Under the pieces are notes generated by a model. It was not told the origin of the DNA. It did not search any database and saw nothing but the letters and a program-made list of their open reading frames with translations. This document shows positions 17,469-25,604 of a stretch of 64,000 nucleotides of DNA, one piece after another. Position 1 is the stretch's first letter, and every line of letters starts with the position of its first letter. The DNA comes from Empedobacter sedimenti (GTDB lineage Bacteria > Bacteroidota > Bacteroidia > Flavobacteriales > Weeksellaceae). The stretch covers positions 48,337-112,336 of the forward strand of contig NZ_JASCQG010000013.1 of assembly GCF_030005555.1 (NCBI RefSeq), written 5' to 3'. Made by a program: the position numbers and the translations under genes.

Positions 17469-18120
17469 ATTTTGCTACAACAGGTTCTTTTTGCAAAATC
17501 TGTATTGCACCACTTGCTGTATTTCCGTAAAGTTGAATAAAAACATCGTCGCCATTTGTTCTTCTAATAGCATAAACTCTGTATGGTCCTCCCCAATAAT
17601 CAATAGATCCTTCTTCGCCTAAATATCTAGCATTTTCTTTCAAGAAATTTGTTTGCTGATCTGTTGCTTTTCCCTCGTAGATTAATTTCCCACCCAATTT
17701 TGTAATCGCTTCGTCGTACATTTTTTCAAAATAAGGTAATGACCAATCTGAGGTTGAATCATCGCTTTTAACTAAATAAGTTTTGAATGATTTTCCTCCA
17801 ACTTTTACAAAATTATTGTTTGGTCCAAGTGGAAAAAAAATTTCATCATATTCTCGTAAAAGTGGTTTGTTTTGAAATTGAATATTTTTTGGAAGTGCTA
17901 AGAATGGAAATTCTCCTAATTCTGCATTCGAAACTGGAATTGTTGAAATATCAAATGCTATTGTATCCGTTTTTAACGGAATCTTTGTTGTGATAGTATC
18001 ATTTGTTTGAACATTTTCAACAGAATTTTCTTCAATTGGTTTTTCATCTTTTTTTGAACAAGAAAATACGAAGAAACAGAAGCTAATTAGTGTAATTACT
18101 TTAATTGAGTTTTGGTTCAT
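17467..18120 (-). CDS. Lipoprotein of unknown function
   Basis: About 217 residues. The open frame extends upstream, but the ATG at 18120 begins a lipoprotein signal peptide with the lipobox VFSC (Cys near residue 21) followed by a charged and Thr-rich linker. The mature part contains EFPFLALPKNI and a C-terminal GNTASGAIQILQK segment that recalls the domain found before OmpA domains in some proteobacterial lipoproteins (DUF4892-like). That resemblance is weak. There is no OmpA domain here. It is a single gene. Confidence 0.7.
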   Translation of the reverse strand: MNQNSIKVITLISFCFFVFSCSKKDEKPIEENSVENVQTNDTITTKIPLKTDTIAFDISTIPVSNAELGEFPFLALPKNIQFQNKPLLREYDEIFFPLGPNNNFVKVGGKSFKTYLVKSDDSTSDWSLPYFEKMYDEAITKLGGKLIYEGKATDQQTNFLKENARYLGEEGSIDYWGGPYRVYAIRRTNGDDVFIQLYGNTASGAIQILQKEPVVAK

Positions 18121-18346
18121 TTGGATAGTTTTAAGTGTTATTGTATCGAATTTATGAAATATTTTATTGATTATTAATGGTTTGGTAAATATTAATGATT
18201 TGATAATTTTGAGAAACTTGATTTTTAAGAATCTGTAAATTTTATACAAGCTCTTGCGAATTGTATAAACTTTTCTAACAAAAGAAGAACGAAATTTGTC
18301 TCAGATATTTTGTAATTTTAATATACTCTCAAAAAAAATAATTCAG

Positions 18347-18919
18347 ATGGAAACAATAGATAAACTATTCATAAAAAATATGGTGTGTCATCGCTGTAAA
18401 GTAGTGGTTGGACGAATTTTGAAAATGAATAAAATCGAAGCAAACCATATTGAATTAGGCGAAGTTGAGTTGAAAAATCCGATTGATTCGAGTCAATTAG
18501 AATTAATTCGAAATGAATTAGAAGAGGTTGGTTTTGAGTTAATTGATGATAAAAGAAGTAAATTAATTGAACAAATTAAAACATTGATTATTCAGTTGGT
18601 TCATCAAGAAAATAATGAACTTAAAGTTAATTTATCTGATTATTTGAGCGAACAAACGAAGTTAGATTATAAATATATTTCGAATCTTTTTTCGGAAATG
18701 GAAGGACAAACAATTGAGAAATATTTTATTCAACAAAAGATCGAAAAAGTCAAAGAATTAATGATTTATGATGAATTATCATTGAGTGAAATTGCTTTTC
18801 AATTGAATTATTCGAGTGTGGCACATCTTAGTGCGCAATTCAAAAAAGTAACTGGTTTAACGCCTTCTGTTTTTAAACAATTGAGCAAACATACGCGTCG
18901 ACCAATTGATAAAATCTAA
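18347..18919 (+). CDS. AraC-family regulator with N-terminal HMA-like domain
   Basis: About 190 residues. Residues about 5-70 resemble a heavy-metal-associated domain, with the metal motif MVCHRC (MxCxxC) intact. The C-terminal 100 residues hold an AraC-type double HTH, ending with LSEIAFQLNYSSVAHLSAQF and VTGLTPSVFK. Metal binding by the N-terminal domain probably controls the DUF3347 protein, lipoprotein and multicopper oxidase encoded immediately downstream (inference). The ATG at 18347 is preferred over an upstream TTG because it places the HMA domain at the N-terminus. The stop is ten bases before the next ATG. Confidence 0.85.
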   Translation: METIDKLFIKNMVCHRCKVVVGRILKMNKIEANHIELGEVELKNPIDSSQLELIRNELEEVGFELIDDKRSKLIEQIKTLIIQLVHQENNELKVNLSDYLSEQTKLDYKYISNLFSEMEGQTIEKYFIQQKIEKVKELMIYDELSLSEIAFQLNYSSVAHLSAQFKKVTGLTPSVFKQLSKHTRRPIDKI

Positions 18920-18929
18920 ATTAAAAATC

Positions 18930-19754
18930 ATGAAAAAGTATAGTTTTTTAATCATCGGAAGTTTTCTTGCTTTTGCTGCAAATGCACAATTTAAAAATCA
19001 AGAAACCAAACAATTTCAAGTGAAAGGAAGTTGTGCAAATGCGAAAGAATTAATCGAAAAAGCTGGAAATCAATCTCGAATTTCGAAAGTAGATTTTGAT
19101 GCTTCAACTCAAACAGCTTCTATTTCGTACAATAAAGCAAAAACAAATTCGAACGAAATCTTGAAAAACATCGCGCTAGCAGGTTTTGATAATGCAGAAT
19201 ATATGGCGCCTGATGAAGCTTATGCGAAATTGGGAAAAGATTGTCAATATACACGTGATAAAAAAATGACAATGAATCATCAAGAAATGGATCATTCTAA
19301 TCATAATCAAACTGAAAATTCTCAACAAAAAAATCAATTATCACAGGTTTTTGATACGTATTTTTCGTTGAAAGATGCTTTTGTAAAAGCAAATGAAAAC
19401 GAAATTTCGAAACAAATAACAGCTCTTTCGAAATCTATTTCTACAGTAGAAATGGGTAAACTTTCACATGAATCGCATATGGTTTGGATGGAAGTTTTGA
19501 ATGATTTAGAAACAACTTCGAAACAATTATCGCAAGAAAAAAATATTGAAAAACAACGAACAACTTTTGCAAAATTGTCACAACCAATGCACAAATTAGC
19601 GCAGAAAGCAAATCTTGGTTACACAATTTATTATCAAAATTGTCCAATGTATAATGGAGGATCGAATTGGTTGAGTAAAGATTCGGATATTAAAAATCCT
19701 TTCTACGGTAATATGATGTTGACATGTGGAAGCATAGTTGAGACTTTGAAATAA
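18930..19754 (+). CDS. Exported DUF3347 protein with HMA-like N-terminal domain
   Basis: About 274 residues. A signal peptide ends at NAQ. Residues about 28-95 look like an HMA domain with a single conserved cysteine (GSCANAK). A His/Met-rich linker (MTMNHQEMDHSNHNQ) follows, then a DUF3347 domain ending with the conserved YYQNCPMYNGG and NPFYGNMMLTCG motifs. DUF3347 proteins accompany CusB/CusA-type copper and silver efflux and are thought to bind Cu(I) in the periplasm. The neighbouring multicopper oxidase supports a copper role. Confidence 0.85.
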   Translation: MKKYSFLIIGSFLAFAANAQFKNQETKQFQVKGSCANAKELIEKAGNQSRISKVDFDASTQTASISYNKAKTNSNEILKNIALAGFDNAEYMAPDEAYAKLGKDCQYTRDKKMTMNHQEMDHSNHNQTENSQQKNQLSQVFDTYFSLKDAFVKANENEISKQITALSKSISTVEMGKLSHESHMVWMEVLNDLETTSKQLSQEKNIEKQRTTFAKLSQPMHKLAQKANLGYTIYYQNCPMYNGGSNWLSKDSDIKNPFYGNMMLTCGSIVETLK

Positions 19755-19774
19755 AATAAATAAAAAGAAAGAAA

Positions 19775-20203
19775 ATGAAGAAGTTAACGATAGTTTTAAG
19801 TGTTTCAATATTAAGTTTTTTTGCATTAACATCTTGTCAAAATAAAACAGAAGAACCAACAGTTACTGCTCACGAAGAGCAGATGTCGGGTATGATGCAG
19901 CCATCGCAAACAATGGCTTACAACGTAGGCGATAAAGTTCCGAATAAGCAAGTTTGTATGGTGAACAATGCATATATGGGCAAAGATCAGTTTGAAGTTC
20001 CTTATGATGGAAAAACATATTATGGATGTTGTAATATGTGTGTTGAAAGAATTCCGAATGATGAAACAGCTCGTAAAGCAAAAGATCCTTTTACAGGAAA
20101 AGAAATTGATAAAGCGAATGCGTATATCGTTTTGAAAGATCAACAAGGAAATGTAGATTATTTTGAAAACGAAGAGAATTACAAAAAGTTTAGTCAGTTA
20201 TAA
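19775..20203 (+). CDS. Cys-rich lipoprotein, likely copper-binding
   Basis: A 142-aa lipoprotein with lipobox LTSC (Cys near residue 21). A Met/His-rich stretch (HEEQMSGMMQPSQTM) is followed by a YHS/TRASH-like segment: VCMVNNAYM, then TYYGCCNMCVERI. The paired cysteines suggest metal binding in the periplasm. It lies between the DUF3347 protein and the multicopper oxidase with gaps of 20 and 12 bases, so it is in the same operon. A role in periplasmic copper delivery or sequestration is inferred. Confidence 0.75.
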   Translation: MKKLTIVLSVSILSFFALTSCQNKTEEPTVTAHEEQMSGMMQPSQTMAYNVGDKVPNKQVCMVNNAYMGKDQFEVPYDGKTYYGCCNMCVERIPNDETARKAKDPFTGKEIDKANAYIVLKDQQGNVDYFENEENYKKFSQL

Positions 20204-20215
20204 TAAATCATTCGC

Positions 20216-22465
20216 ATGAGGAAATTACTTTGTTTACTTTTTGTTCCGTCAGCAATCGTTTTACAAGCACAAAAACGTGTTGAATATGACTTGTATGTGC
20301 GTGATACGATTGTTAATTTTTCTGGAAAAGACAAAAGAGCCATTTCGGTGAATGGTCAAATTCCGATGCCGACTTTAGAGTTTACAGAAGGCGATACGGC
20401 TGTTATTCGAGTGCATAATAAATTGAACGAAGACACTTCGTTGCATTGGCATGGCGTGTGGTTGCCAAACAAAGAAGATGGTGTACCGATGTTAACGCAA
20501 ATGGGTATCAAACCTGGTGAAACATATACTTATACATTTCCCATAATTCAAAACGGAACGCATTGGTATCACAGTCATTCGGGGTATCAAGAACAAATCG
20601 GGATGTATGGTTCGATGATTTTGAAGAAGCGCGAAAATGATCCAACTTTCCGAAAAGGAATTGATGATTTACCTACAATTCCTGTGATGTTGAGTGAATG
20701 GACGGATTTAAAACCTGAAAATATTCAGCGAATGTTACACAATGCAAATGATTGGTCGGGAATTAAAAAAGGTTCCACACAAAGTTATGCAGAAGCGATT
20801 CGTGAAGGTCATTTCAAAACAAAATTGACCAACGAATGGAAACGTATGTTGGCGATGGATGTGAGCGATGTTTATTACGAGAAATTCTTGATAAATGCAG
20901 CAAACGAAAGTCAATTGAAGCAATTCAAAGCTGGTGATAAAGTACGTTTACGAATTTCGAATGGTGGTGCGTCAACTTATTTTTGGTTGCGTTATGCAGG
21001 TGGACAAATCACCGTTGTAGCAAATGATGGAAATGATGTTGAGCCAATTGATGTAGACCGTTTGATTATTGGCGTATCCGAAACCTATGATGTGGTTGTT
21101 ACAGTTCCTGAAGGTGGTTTATCTTACGAGTTTCAAGCAACTTCTGAGGATAGAACAGGTTCAGCTTCGTTGTTCATAGGTGAAGGAAAGAAACAATTGA
21201 TGGAACCGCTTCCGAAATTGAAGTATTTCGAAGGTATGAAAATGATGAACGACATGATGAATATGGACGGAACAATGAACGATATGGGCATGAAAATGAG
21301 CTTGCAGCAAATGGACATGAATACCGTAATGTATCCTGAAATTTCTGGAGAAGCGAAAAAGAAATCTAAAAAATCAAAGAAAGATTCTGCTGAAAACCAT
21401 TCAGAAATGGGTGAAATGGATCATTCTTCGCACGGAAATTCATCGTCTAATATTACAACGTTGAATTATGGAATGCTAAAAGCGCCTGAAAATACAACAT
21501 TTCCGCAAGATGCTCCTGTAAAAGAAATGCGTTTCGAATTAACGGGAAATATGAGTCGTTATGTGTGGAGTATGGATAACAAAGTGTTTTCAGAAACGGA
21601 TAAAATTCCTGTCAAAAAAGGCGAAATTCTGCGTATTACCTTATATAATAATTCGATGATGCGTCATCCGATGCATTTACATGGTTTCGATTTTCGTGTG
21701 ATTAATAAAAATGGTGAATATTCTCCGCTGAAAAATGTGTTGGATATTATGCCAATGGAAACAAATGTCATCGAATTTGAGGCAAATACAGAAGGTGATT
21801 GGTTTTTCCATTGTCATATTTTGTATCACATGATGGGCGGAATGAATAGAGTTTTTGAGGTTGGAGATTATCAAAATCCTAATTTACCAAATAAAAAACA
21901 TGCGTATAAAATGTTGCAAATGGAAAGCAATATGAAGCATGTAATGGCAGAAAATGATTTTGCGACAAATGGTTTAGATGGTATGTTAATGGTACAAGAT
22001 GCACGTTGGGCGTTAACATCTGAATGGGGAATTGGATATAAATCAGAGCACGGTTATGAAGTTGAAACTCATTTAGGACGTTTTATCGATCGAAATCAAT
22101 GGTTGCAAGTTTTTGTAGGATTTGATTGGAATCAACACAAAATGTTAGCGGAACACGGAAATGTAGAGAAGAATATTTTTGGTCAGAAAACAGATCGTAA
22201 TAAAGGATTATTTAGTGCAGGTTTTGTTTACAAATTACCGATGTTAATTGATTTTCAGACCGAAATTTATCATACAGGAAAAGTGCGTTTACAATTTATG
22301 CGCGAAGATATTCCAATTTCAAAACGTGTTCGCGCAGGTTTTATGTGGAATACAGACAAAGAATATATGGGAGAACTGAGTTATATTTTGAACAAAAACA
22401 TGCACATCAGAACACATTACGATAGCGATATGGGCTTTGGTGTAGGATTGCGATTAGTGTATTAA
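20216..22465 (+). CDS. Multicopper oxidase (CopA-like) fused to a CopB-like C-terminal part
   Basis: A 749-aa exported protein. The oxidase core spans about 20-560. All four copper motifs are visible: HWHG near 77-80, HWYHSHSG near 117-124, HPMHLHGF near 482-489 and the type 1 site HCHILYHMMGGM near 533-544. A Met-rich insertion (MKMMNDMMNMDGTMNDMGMK, about 341-360) is typical of Cu(I)-oxidising CopA/CueO proteins. The last 190 residues are not oxidase; they alternate polar and hydrophobic residues and end in GFGVGLRLVY, resembling the CopB outer-membrane barrel. The protein probably oxidises Cu(I) and contributes to copper tolerance. It is the last gene of the copper operon. Confidence 0.88.
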   Translation: MRKLLCLLFVPSAIVLQAQKRVEYDLYVRDTIVNFSGKDKRAISVNGQIPMPTLEFTEGDTAVIRVHNKLNEDTSLHWHGVWLPNKEDGVPMLTQMGIKPGETYTYTFPIIQNGTHWYHSHSGYQEQIGMYGSMILKKRENDPTFRKGIDDLPTIPVMLSEWTDLKPENIQRMLHNANDWSGIKKGSTQSYAEAIREGHFKTKLTNEWKRMLAMDVSDVYYEKFLINAANESQLKQFKAGDKVRLRISNGGASTYFWLRYAGGQITVVANDGNDVEPIDVDRLIIGVSETYDVVVTVPEGGLSYEFQATSEDRTGSASLFIGEGKKQLMEPLPKLKYFEGMKMMNDMMNMDGTMNDMGMKMSLQQMDMNTVMYPEISGEAKKKSKKSKKDSAENHSEMGEMDHSSHGNSSSNITTLNYGMLKAPENTTFPQDAPVKEMRFELTGNMSRYVWSMDNKVFSETDKIPVKKGEILRITLYNNSMMRHPMHLHGFDFRVINKNGEYSPLKNVLDIMPMETNVIEFEANTEGDWFFHCHILYHMMGGMNRVFEVGDYQNPNLPNKKHAYKMLQMESNMKHVMAENDFATNGLDGMLMVQDARWALTSEWGIGYKSEHGYEVETHLGRFIDRNQWLQVFVGFDWNQHKMLAEHGNVEKNIFGQKTDRNKGLFSAGFVYKLPMLIDFQTEIYHTGKVRLQFMREDIPISKRVRAGFMWNTDKEYMGELSYILNKNMHIRTHYDSDMGFGVGLRLVY

Positions 22466-22472
22466 AATTTCA

Positions 22473-22497
22473 TACTTTTGTGGTATCTCTAATACCA
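22473..22497 (+). promoter_or_regulatory. Promoter and possible operator of the second Crp/Fnr gene
   Basis: TACTTTTG (22473-22480) is an exact -7 element and is followed at once by an inverted repeat, TGGTAT-N5-ATACCA (22481-22497), covering the probable transcription start. Such a position would suit repression. Confidence 0.5.
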
Positions 22498-22501
22498 AAC
22501 A

Positions 22502-23089
22502 ATGGATTTTAAAAACATTTTACAAAATGTAAATAAGTATGTAGATCTTACGGAAGAAGAAGAACGTGGATTTACATCTTATTTAACCAGGAAATCATTT
22601 CCTAAAAAAACAATCTTACTAAGAGAAGGTGAAATATGCCAATTTGAAGGTTATATAATAGAAGGATGTATTCGTATCTATTATATAGGTGAAAATGGGC
22701 AAGAAGTAACCTTGTCATTTGCTGTAGAAGATTGGTGGGTAAGTGATATAGCATCATTTTCTAATGAAATAGCCTCACGTTTATTTATTGAAACGATAGA
22801 AGATTGCGAAATGTTTTTATTGACATCTGATGCTAAAAATGAATTATTAAAAGCTTATCCTAAGTTTGAGCGTATGTTCAGAATTTTAGTTCAACGCAAT
22901 TTATCAGCGCTTCAGAATAGGTTAATTAATACAATTTCGCAGACTGCAACTCAGCGTTATCAAGAGTTTTTGAAATTGTATCCAACAATTCCGCAAAGAG
23001 TTCCACAATATTATATAGCTTCTTATCTTGGTGTTTCACCAGAATTTGTAAGTAAAATCAGAAAAAAAATATTTAATCAAAAGGATTAA
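22502..23089 (+). CDS. Crp/Fnr family transcriptional regulator
   Basis: A 195-aa protein with a cNMP-binding-like barrel (about 25-125) and a shortened winged helix whose recognition helix is YLGVSPEFVSKIRKKI near the C-terminus. It is the Bacteroidetes type of Crp regulator that often lies beside stress or detoxification genes. It precedes the pirin/YceI set and two copies of the palindrome TTGAACTAGTTCAA lie in that set, so it is the likely binder (inference). The stop lies inside the terminator hairpin. Confidence 0.87.
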   Translation: MDFKNILQNVNKYVDLTEEEERGFTSYLTRKSFPKKTILLREGEICQFEGYIIEGCIRIYYIGENGQEVTLSFAVEDWWVSDIASFSNEIASRLFIETIEDCEMFLLTSDAKNELLKAYPKFERMFRILVQRNLSALQNRLINTISQTATQRYQEFLKLYPTIPQRVPQYYIASYLGVSPEFVSKIRKKIFNQKD

Positions 23090-23113
23090 GCACTTGTGTT
23101 TAATCCTTTTTTT
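23081..23113 (+). terminator. Terminator overlapping the Crp/Fnr stop codon
   Basis: AAGGATTAA and TTAATCCTT pair around a 10-base loop, followed by a T-run. The left arm contains the stop codon. Confidence 0.82.
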
Positions 23114-23114
23114 A

Positions 23115-23128
23115 TTGAACTAGTTCAA
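23115..23128. promoter_or_regulatory. Palindromic operator, copy 1 (upstream of pirin)
   Basis: TTGAACTAGTTCAA, a perfect 14-bp palindrome (16 bp counting the flanking A/T pair). Its centre is 29.5 bp before TAATTTCG (23151-23158), a -7 element with one mismatch. Confidence 0.65.
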
Positions 23129-23178
23129 TGTTAAATTTGTTATAACACTTTAATTTCGAGAAATTAAAGTGAGAAACT

Positions 23179-24057
23179 ATGAATAGAAAAGATTTTATAA
23201 AAAAGGGATTATTAGGAACAGGAATGTTTGCAGCAACAGCATCTTTGGCGAATGTATTAAAGAATGAAATTGACGAAATAACTCCACTAAAACCAATTGG
23301 TTTTAATCATTTACCAAACGAAGATGATAAAATTGATGACAACTCTGTTTTGCATAAAGCCGATACAAGAGGTTTGGCTAATCATGGTTGGTTGTTGAGT
23401 AGACATACATTTAGTTTTGCAAATTATCATAACCCCGATCGTATGCATTTTGGTGTATTAAGAGTATTGAATGACGATCGTGTAGAAGCAGGAAGAGGTT
23501 TCGGAACACATCCACATGATAATATGGAGATTATTAGTATTCCACTAGAAGGTGATTTAGAGCACAAAGATAATATGGGTAATACGGCGATAATCAAAAA
23601 TGGTGATATCCAAGTAATGAGCGCTGGAACGGGAATAACACACAGTGAGTTTAATAAAAACGAAAATCAATTAGTAAGGTTTTTACAAATCTGGGTTTAT
23701 CCCAATAAACCAAATGTTACGCCACGTTACGGACAAATCACATTAAACATAAATGAAAGACACAATAAGTTGCAACAAATCGTTTCACCTAATCCTGATG
23801 ATGATGGAGTTTGGATAAATCAGAATGCATGGTTTCATTTAGGGAATTTTGAGCAAGATGTAGAAACGACTTATCAGATAAAGAGAAAAGGAAACGGTGT
23901 GTATGTTTTTTTATTAAAAGGTAATCTTATAGTAAATGGGCAAGAGTTAGCAGCAAGAGATGGTTTTGGTCTGTGGAATATAGATAAGCTTACTATAAAG
24001 AGTACAACAGCAGATACAGAAGTATTGTTAATGGATGTACCAATGACGCTGGCTTAA
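23179..24057 (+). CDS. Pirin-family protein with Tat-like N-terminus
   Basis: A 292-aa cupin protein. The pirin domain starts near residue 55. HPHDNMEIISIPLEGDLEH gives the metal-binding histidines and glutamate, and the later THSEFN is the fourth-ligand region. Some pirins are quercetinases or redox-dependent cofactors. The N-terminus NRKDFIKKGLLGTGMFAA resembles a Tat signal with RK in place of RR, unusual for a normally cytoplasmic family. The gene has its own palindromic operator and a terminator, so it is probably monocistronic but co-regulated with yceI. Confidence 0.87.
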   Translation: MNRKDFIKKGLLGTGMFAATASLANVLKNEIDEITPLKPIGFNHLPNEDDKIDDNSVLHKADTRGLANHGWLLSRHTFSFANYHNPDRMHFGVLRVLNDDRVEAGRGFGTHPHDNMEIISIPLEGDLEHKDNMGNTAIIKNGDIQVMSAGTGITHSEFNKNENQLVRFLQIWVYPNKPNVTPRYGQITLNINERHNKLQQIVSPNPDDDGVWINQNAWFHLGNFEQDVETTYQIKRKGNGVYVFLLKGNLIVNGQELAARDGFGLWNIDKLTIKSTTADTEVLLMDVPMTLA

Positions 24058-24065
24058 AAGAGATA

Positions 24066-24108
24066 AAAAAGGATTTGACAAATAAAGTTGAATCCTTTTT
24101 TAATTTTT
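24066..24108 (+). terminator. Terminator after pirin
   Basis: AAAAAGGATT and AATCCTTTTT pair around a 15-base loop, followed by T-runs. Confidence 0.8.
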
Positions 24109-24128
24109 TTTTAGTTTTTTTTCACTTC

Positions 24129-24142
24129 TTGAACTAGTTCAA
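24129..24142. promoter_or_regulatory. Palindromic operator, copy 2 (upstream of yceI)
   Basis: The identical TTGAACTAGTTCAA palindrome, centred 29.5 bp before the exact -7 element TAAATTTG (24165-24172). The spacing is the same as at copy 1. Confidence 0.7.
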
Positions 24143-24164
24143 TGAATAGGTTATCATCTCACTC

Positions 24165-24172
24165 TAAATTTG
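24165..24172 (+). promoter_or_regulatory. -7 promoter element of the yceI unit
   Basis: TAAATTTG, an exact TAnnTTTG match, with a leader of about 75 bases to the yceI ATG. Confidence 0.6.
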
Positions 24173-24251
24173 TCATATCAAAATAAGAGAAATAAACAAT
24201 TCACAACTCAAGTTTTGAAAAATAGAAATTAAAAATTTAAAAATAAAAATT

Positions 24252-24785
24252 ATGAAAAATTCAACTTGGACAATTGACCCAACACATTCAGAAATCGGAT
24301 TCAAAGTAAAACACATGATGTTTACAACTGTTAACGGAAAGTTTAATGACTTCCAATCAACAATCGAAAATGAAGGAGAACAATTTACAGATTCTAAAAT
24401 CTCTTTCTCAGCAAAAGTAAACTCAATCGATACAAACAATGCAGATCGTGACAATCACTTAAAAAGTGGAGATTTTTTTGAAACAGAAAAATTTGAAGAT
24501 TTAAAATTTGATGTAACAAATATTTCAAAAATCAACGATCAAAATTATACAGTAACTGGAGATTTAACAATTAAAGATGTAACAAGACCAGTAGAATTAA
24601 AAGGAGAGTACAGCGGTTTGTTACAAGATCCATGGGGAAACACAAGAATTGGTTTATCATTAAATGGAGCAATTAATCGTAAAGACTTTGGGTTAGGATG
24701 GAACACAGCTTTAGAAACAGGAGGAGTATTAGTTGGAGAAGAAATCAAATTATTTGCAGAAGTACAATACGTAAAACAAGCATAA
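24252..24785 (+). CDS. YceI family lipid-binding-like protein
   Basis: A 177-aa protein covering one YceI domain with no signal peptide: the start WTIDPTHSEIGFKVKHMMF, the SFSAKVNSIDTNNADRDNHLKSGDFF centre, and VTGDLTIKDVTRPVEL are all conserved. YceI proteins form a lipocalin-like barrel that binds isoprenoid-type molecules; the cytoplasmic versions in Bacteroidetes are often stress-induced. It is the first gene of a run of co-directional genes and carries the palindromic operator. Confidence 0.92.
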   Translation: MKNSTWTIDPTHSEIGFKVKHMMFTTVNGKFNDFQSTIENEGEQFTDSKISFSAKVNSIDTNNADRDNHLKSGDFFETEKFEDLKFDVTNISKINDQNYTVTGDLTIKDVTRPVELKGEYSGLLQDPWGNTRIGLSLNGAINRKDFGLGWNTALETGGVLVGEEIKLFAEVQYVKQA

Positions 24786-24852
24786 TCATAAAGAATACAT
24801 AAAAACATTATCAAAATAAAATTATCAAAATAACTTACAAAATTTAATTATC

Positions 24853-25542
24853 ATGAAAAAAGCAATCTTATCTTTCGTAATCGGAATCGCATCTATCACT
24901 GCATCAGCTCAAAAACCAAGTCCAGAGCTATTAAATCCAACAAATCACTCATTAGTATTAATTGATCACGAAGGTCAAATGGCTTTCGCAACACATAGTA
25001 TTCCAATGAGCGAATTAAGAGACAATGTAGGAATTGTTGCAGGTGCATCAAAAATCTTTAAAATTCCGACAGTTGTAACTACAGTAGCAGAAAAAACATT
25101 TTCTGGACCAGTTTTCCCTGAAATTTTAGAATTCTATCCAGAAGCTACTTCAAAATTTGTTGACAGAACAACAATGAACACGTGGGAAGATGTAAATGCA
25201 TACAAAGCAATTACAGAAAAAGGTAAAAAGAAAATCGTAATGGCAGGTTTATGGACAAGTGTTTGTGTGGTAGGACCAGTAATGTCAGCTTTACACGACG
25301 GATATGAAGTGTATGTAATTACAGATGCGTCAGGAGATGTAACAAAAGAAGCACACGATCAAGCGGTTACTCGTATGGTGCAAGCTGGAGCAAAACCAAT
25401 TACATCAATCCAATATTTATTAGAATTACAAAGAGATTGGGCTCGTCAAGATACTTACAAAGCAGTTAATGACTTAGTTGTAAAATATGCAGGATCTTAC
25501 GGTATTGGAATTCAATATTCAAGAGAAATGTTAAAACATTAA
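24853..25542 (+). CDS. Exported isochorismatase-like (YcaC-type) cysteine hydrolase
   Basis: A 229-aa protein. A signal peptide ends at SAQ (residue 20), unusual for this normally cytoplasmic family. The hydrolase core is complete: D38 in LVLIDHEGQM, and the nucleophile C138 in AGLWTSVCVVGP, followed by the SALHDGYEVYVITDASG motif. The family hydrolyses amides or vinyl ethers; the substrate is unknown. It lies 67 bases after yceI, probably in the same transcript. Confidence 0.87.
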   Translation: MKKAILSFVIGIASITASAQKPSPELLNPTNHSLVLIDHEGQMAFATHSIPMSELRDNVGIVAGASKIFKIPTVVTTVAEKTFSGPVFPEILEFYPEATSKFVDRTTMNTWEDVNAYKAITEKGKKKIVMAGLWTSVCVVGPVMSALHDGYEVYVITDASGDVTKEAHDQAVTRMVQAGAKPITSIQYLLELQRDWARQDTYKAVNDLVVKYAGSYGIGIQYSREMLKH

Positions 25543-25555
25543 TAAAACTATAATT

Positions 25556-25585
25556 AAGGCAGGTTTTTTGCGCCTGCCTTATTTT
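25556..25585 (+). terminator. Hairpin between isochorismatase-like and amidohydrolase genes
   Basis: AAGGCAGG and CCTGCCTT pair around a nine-base loop. The T-tract after it is short, so it may attenuate rather than end the transcript. Confidence 0.6.
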
Positions 25586-25604
25586 AATAAAACCTATATA
25601 TATT

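Noticed and set aside
19334..20146. Minus-strand open frames across the copper genes
   Set aside because: They are antisense shadows of well-supported genes and show no domain.
23132..23139. TAAATTTG as the -7 box of the pirin gene
   Set aside because: It is an exact match but would put the palindrome only 10.5 bp before it. The weaker TAATTTCG at 23151 gives the same spacing as at yceI, so it is preferred, though a repressed promoter at 23132 cannot be excluded.
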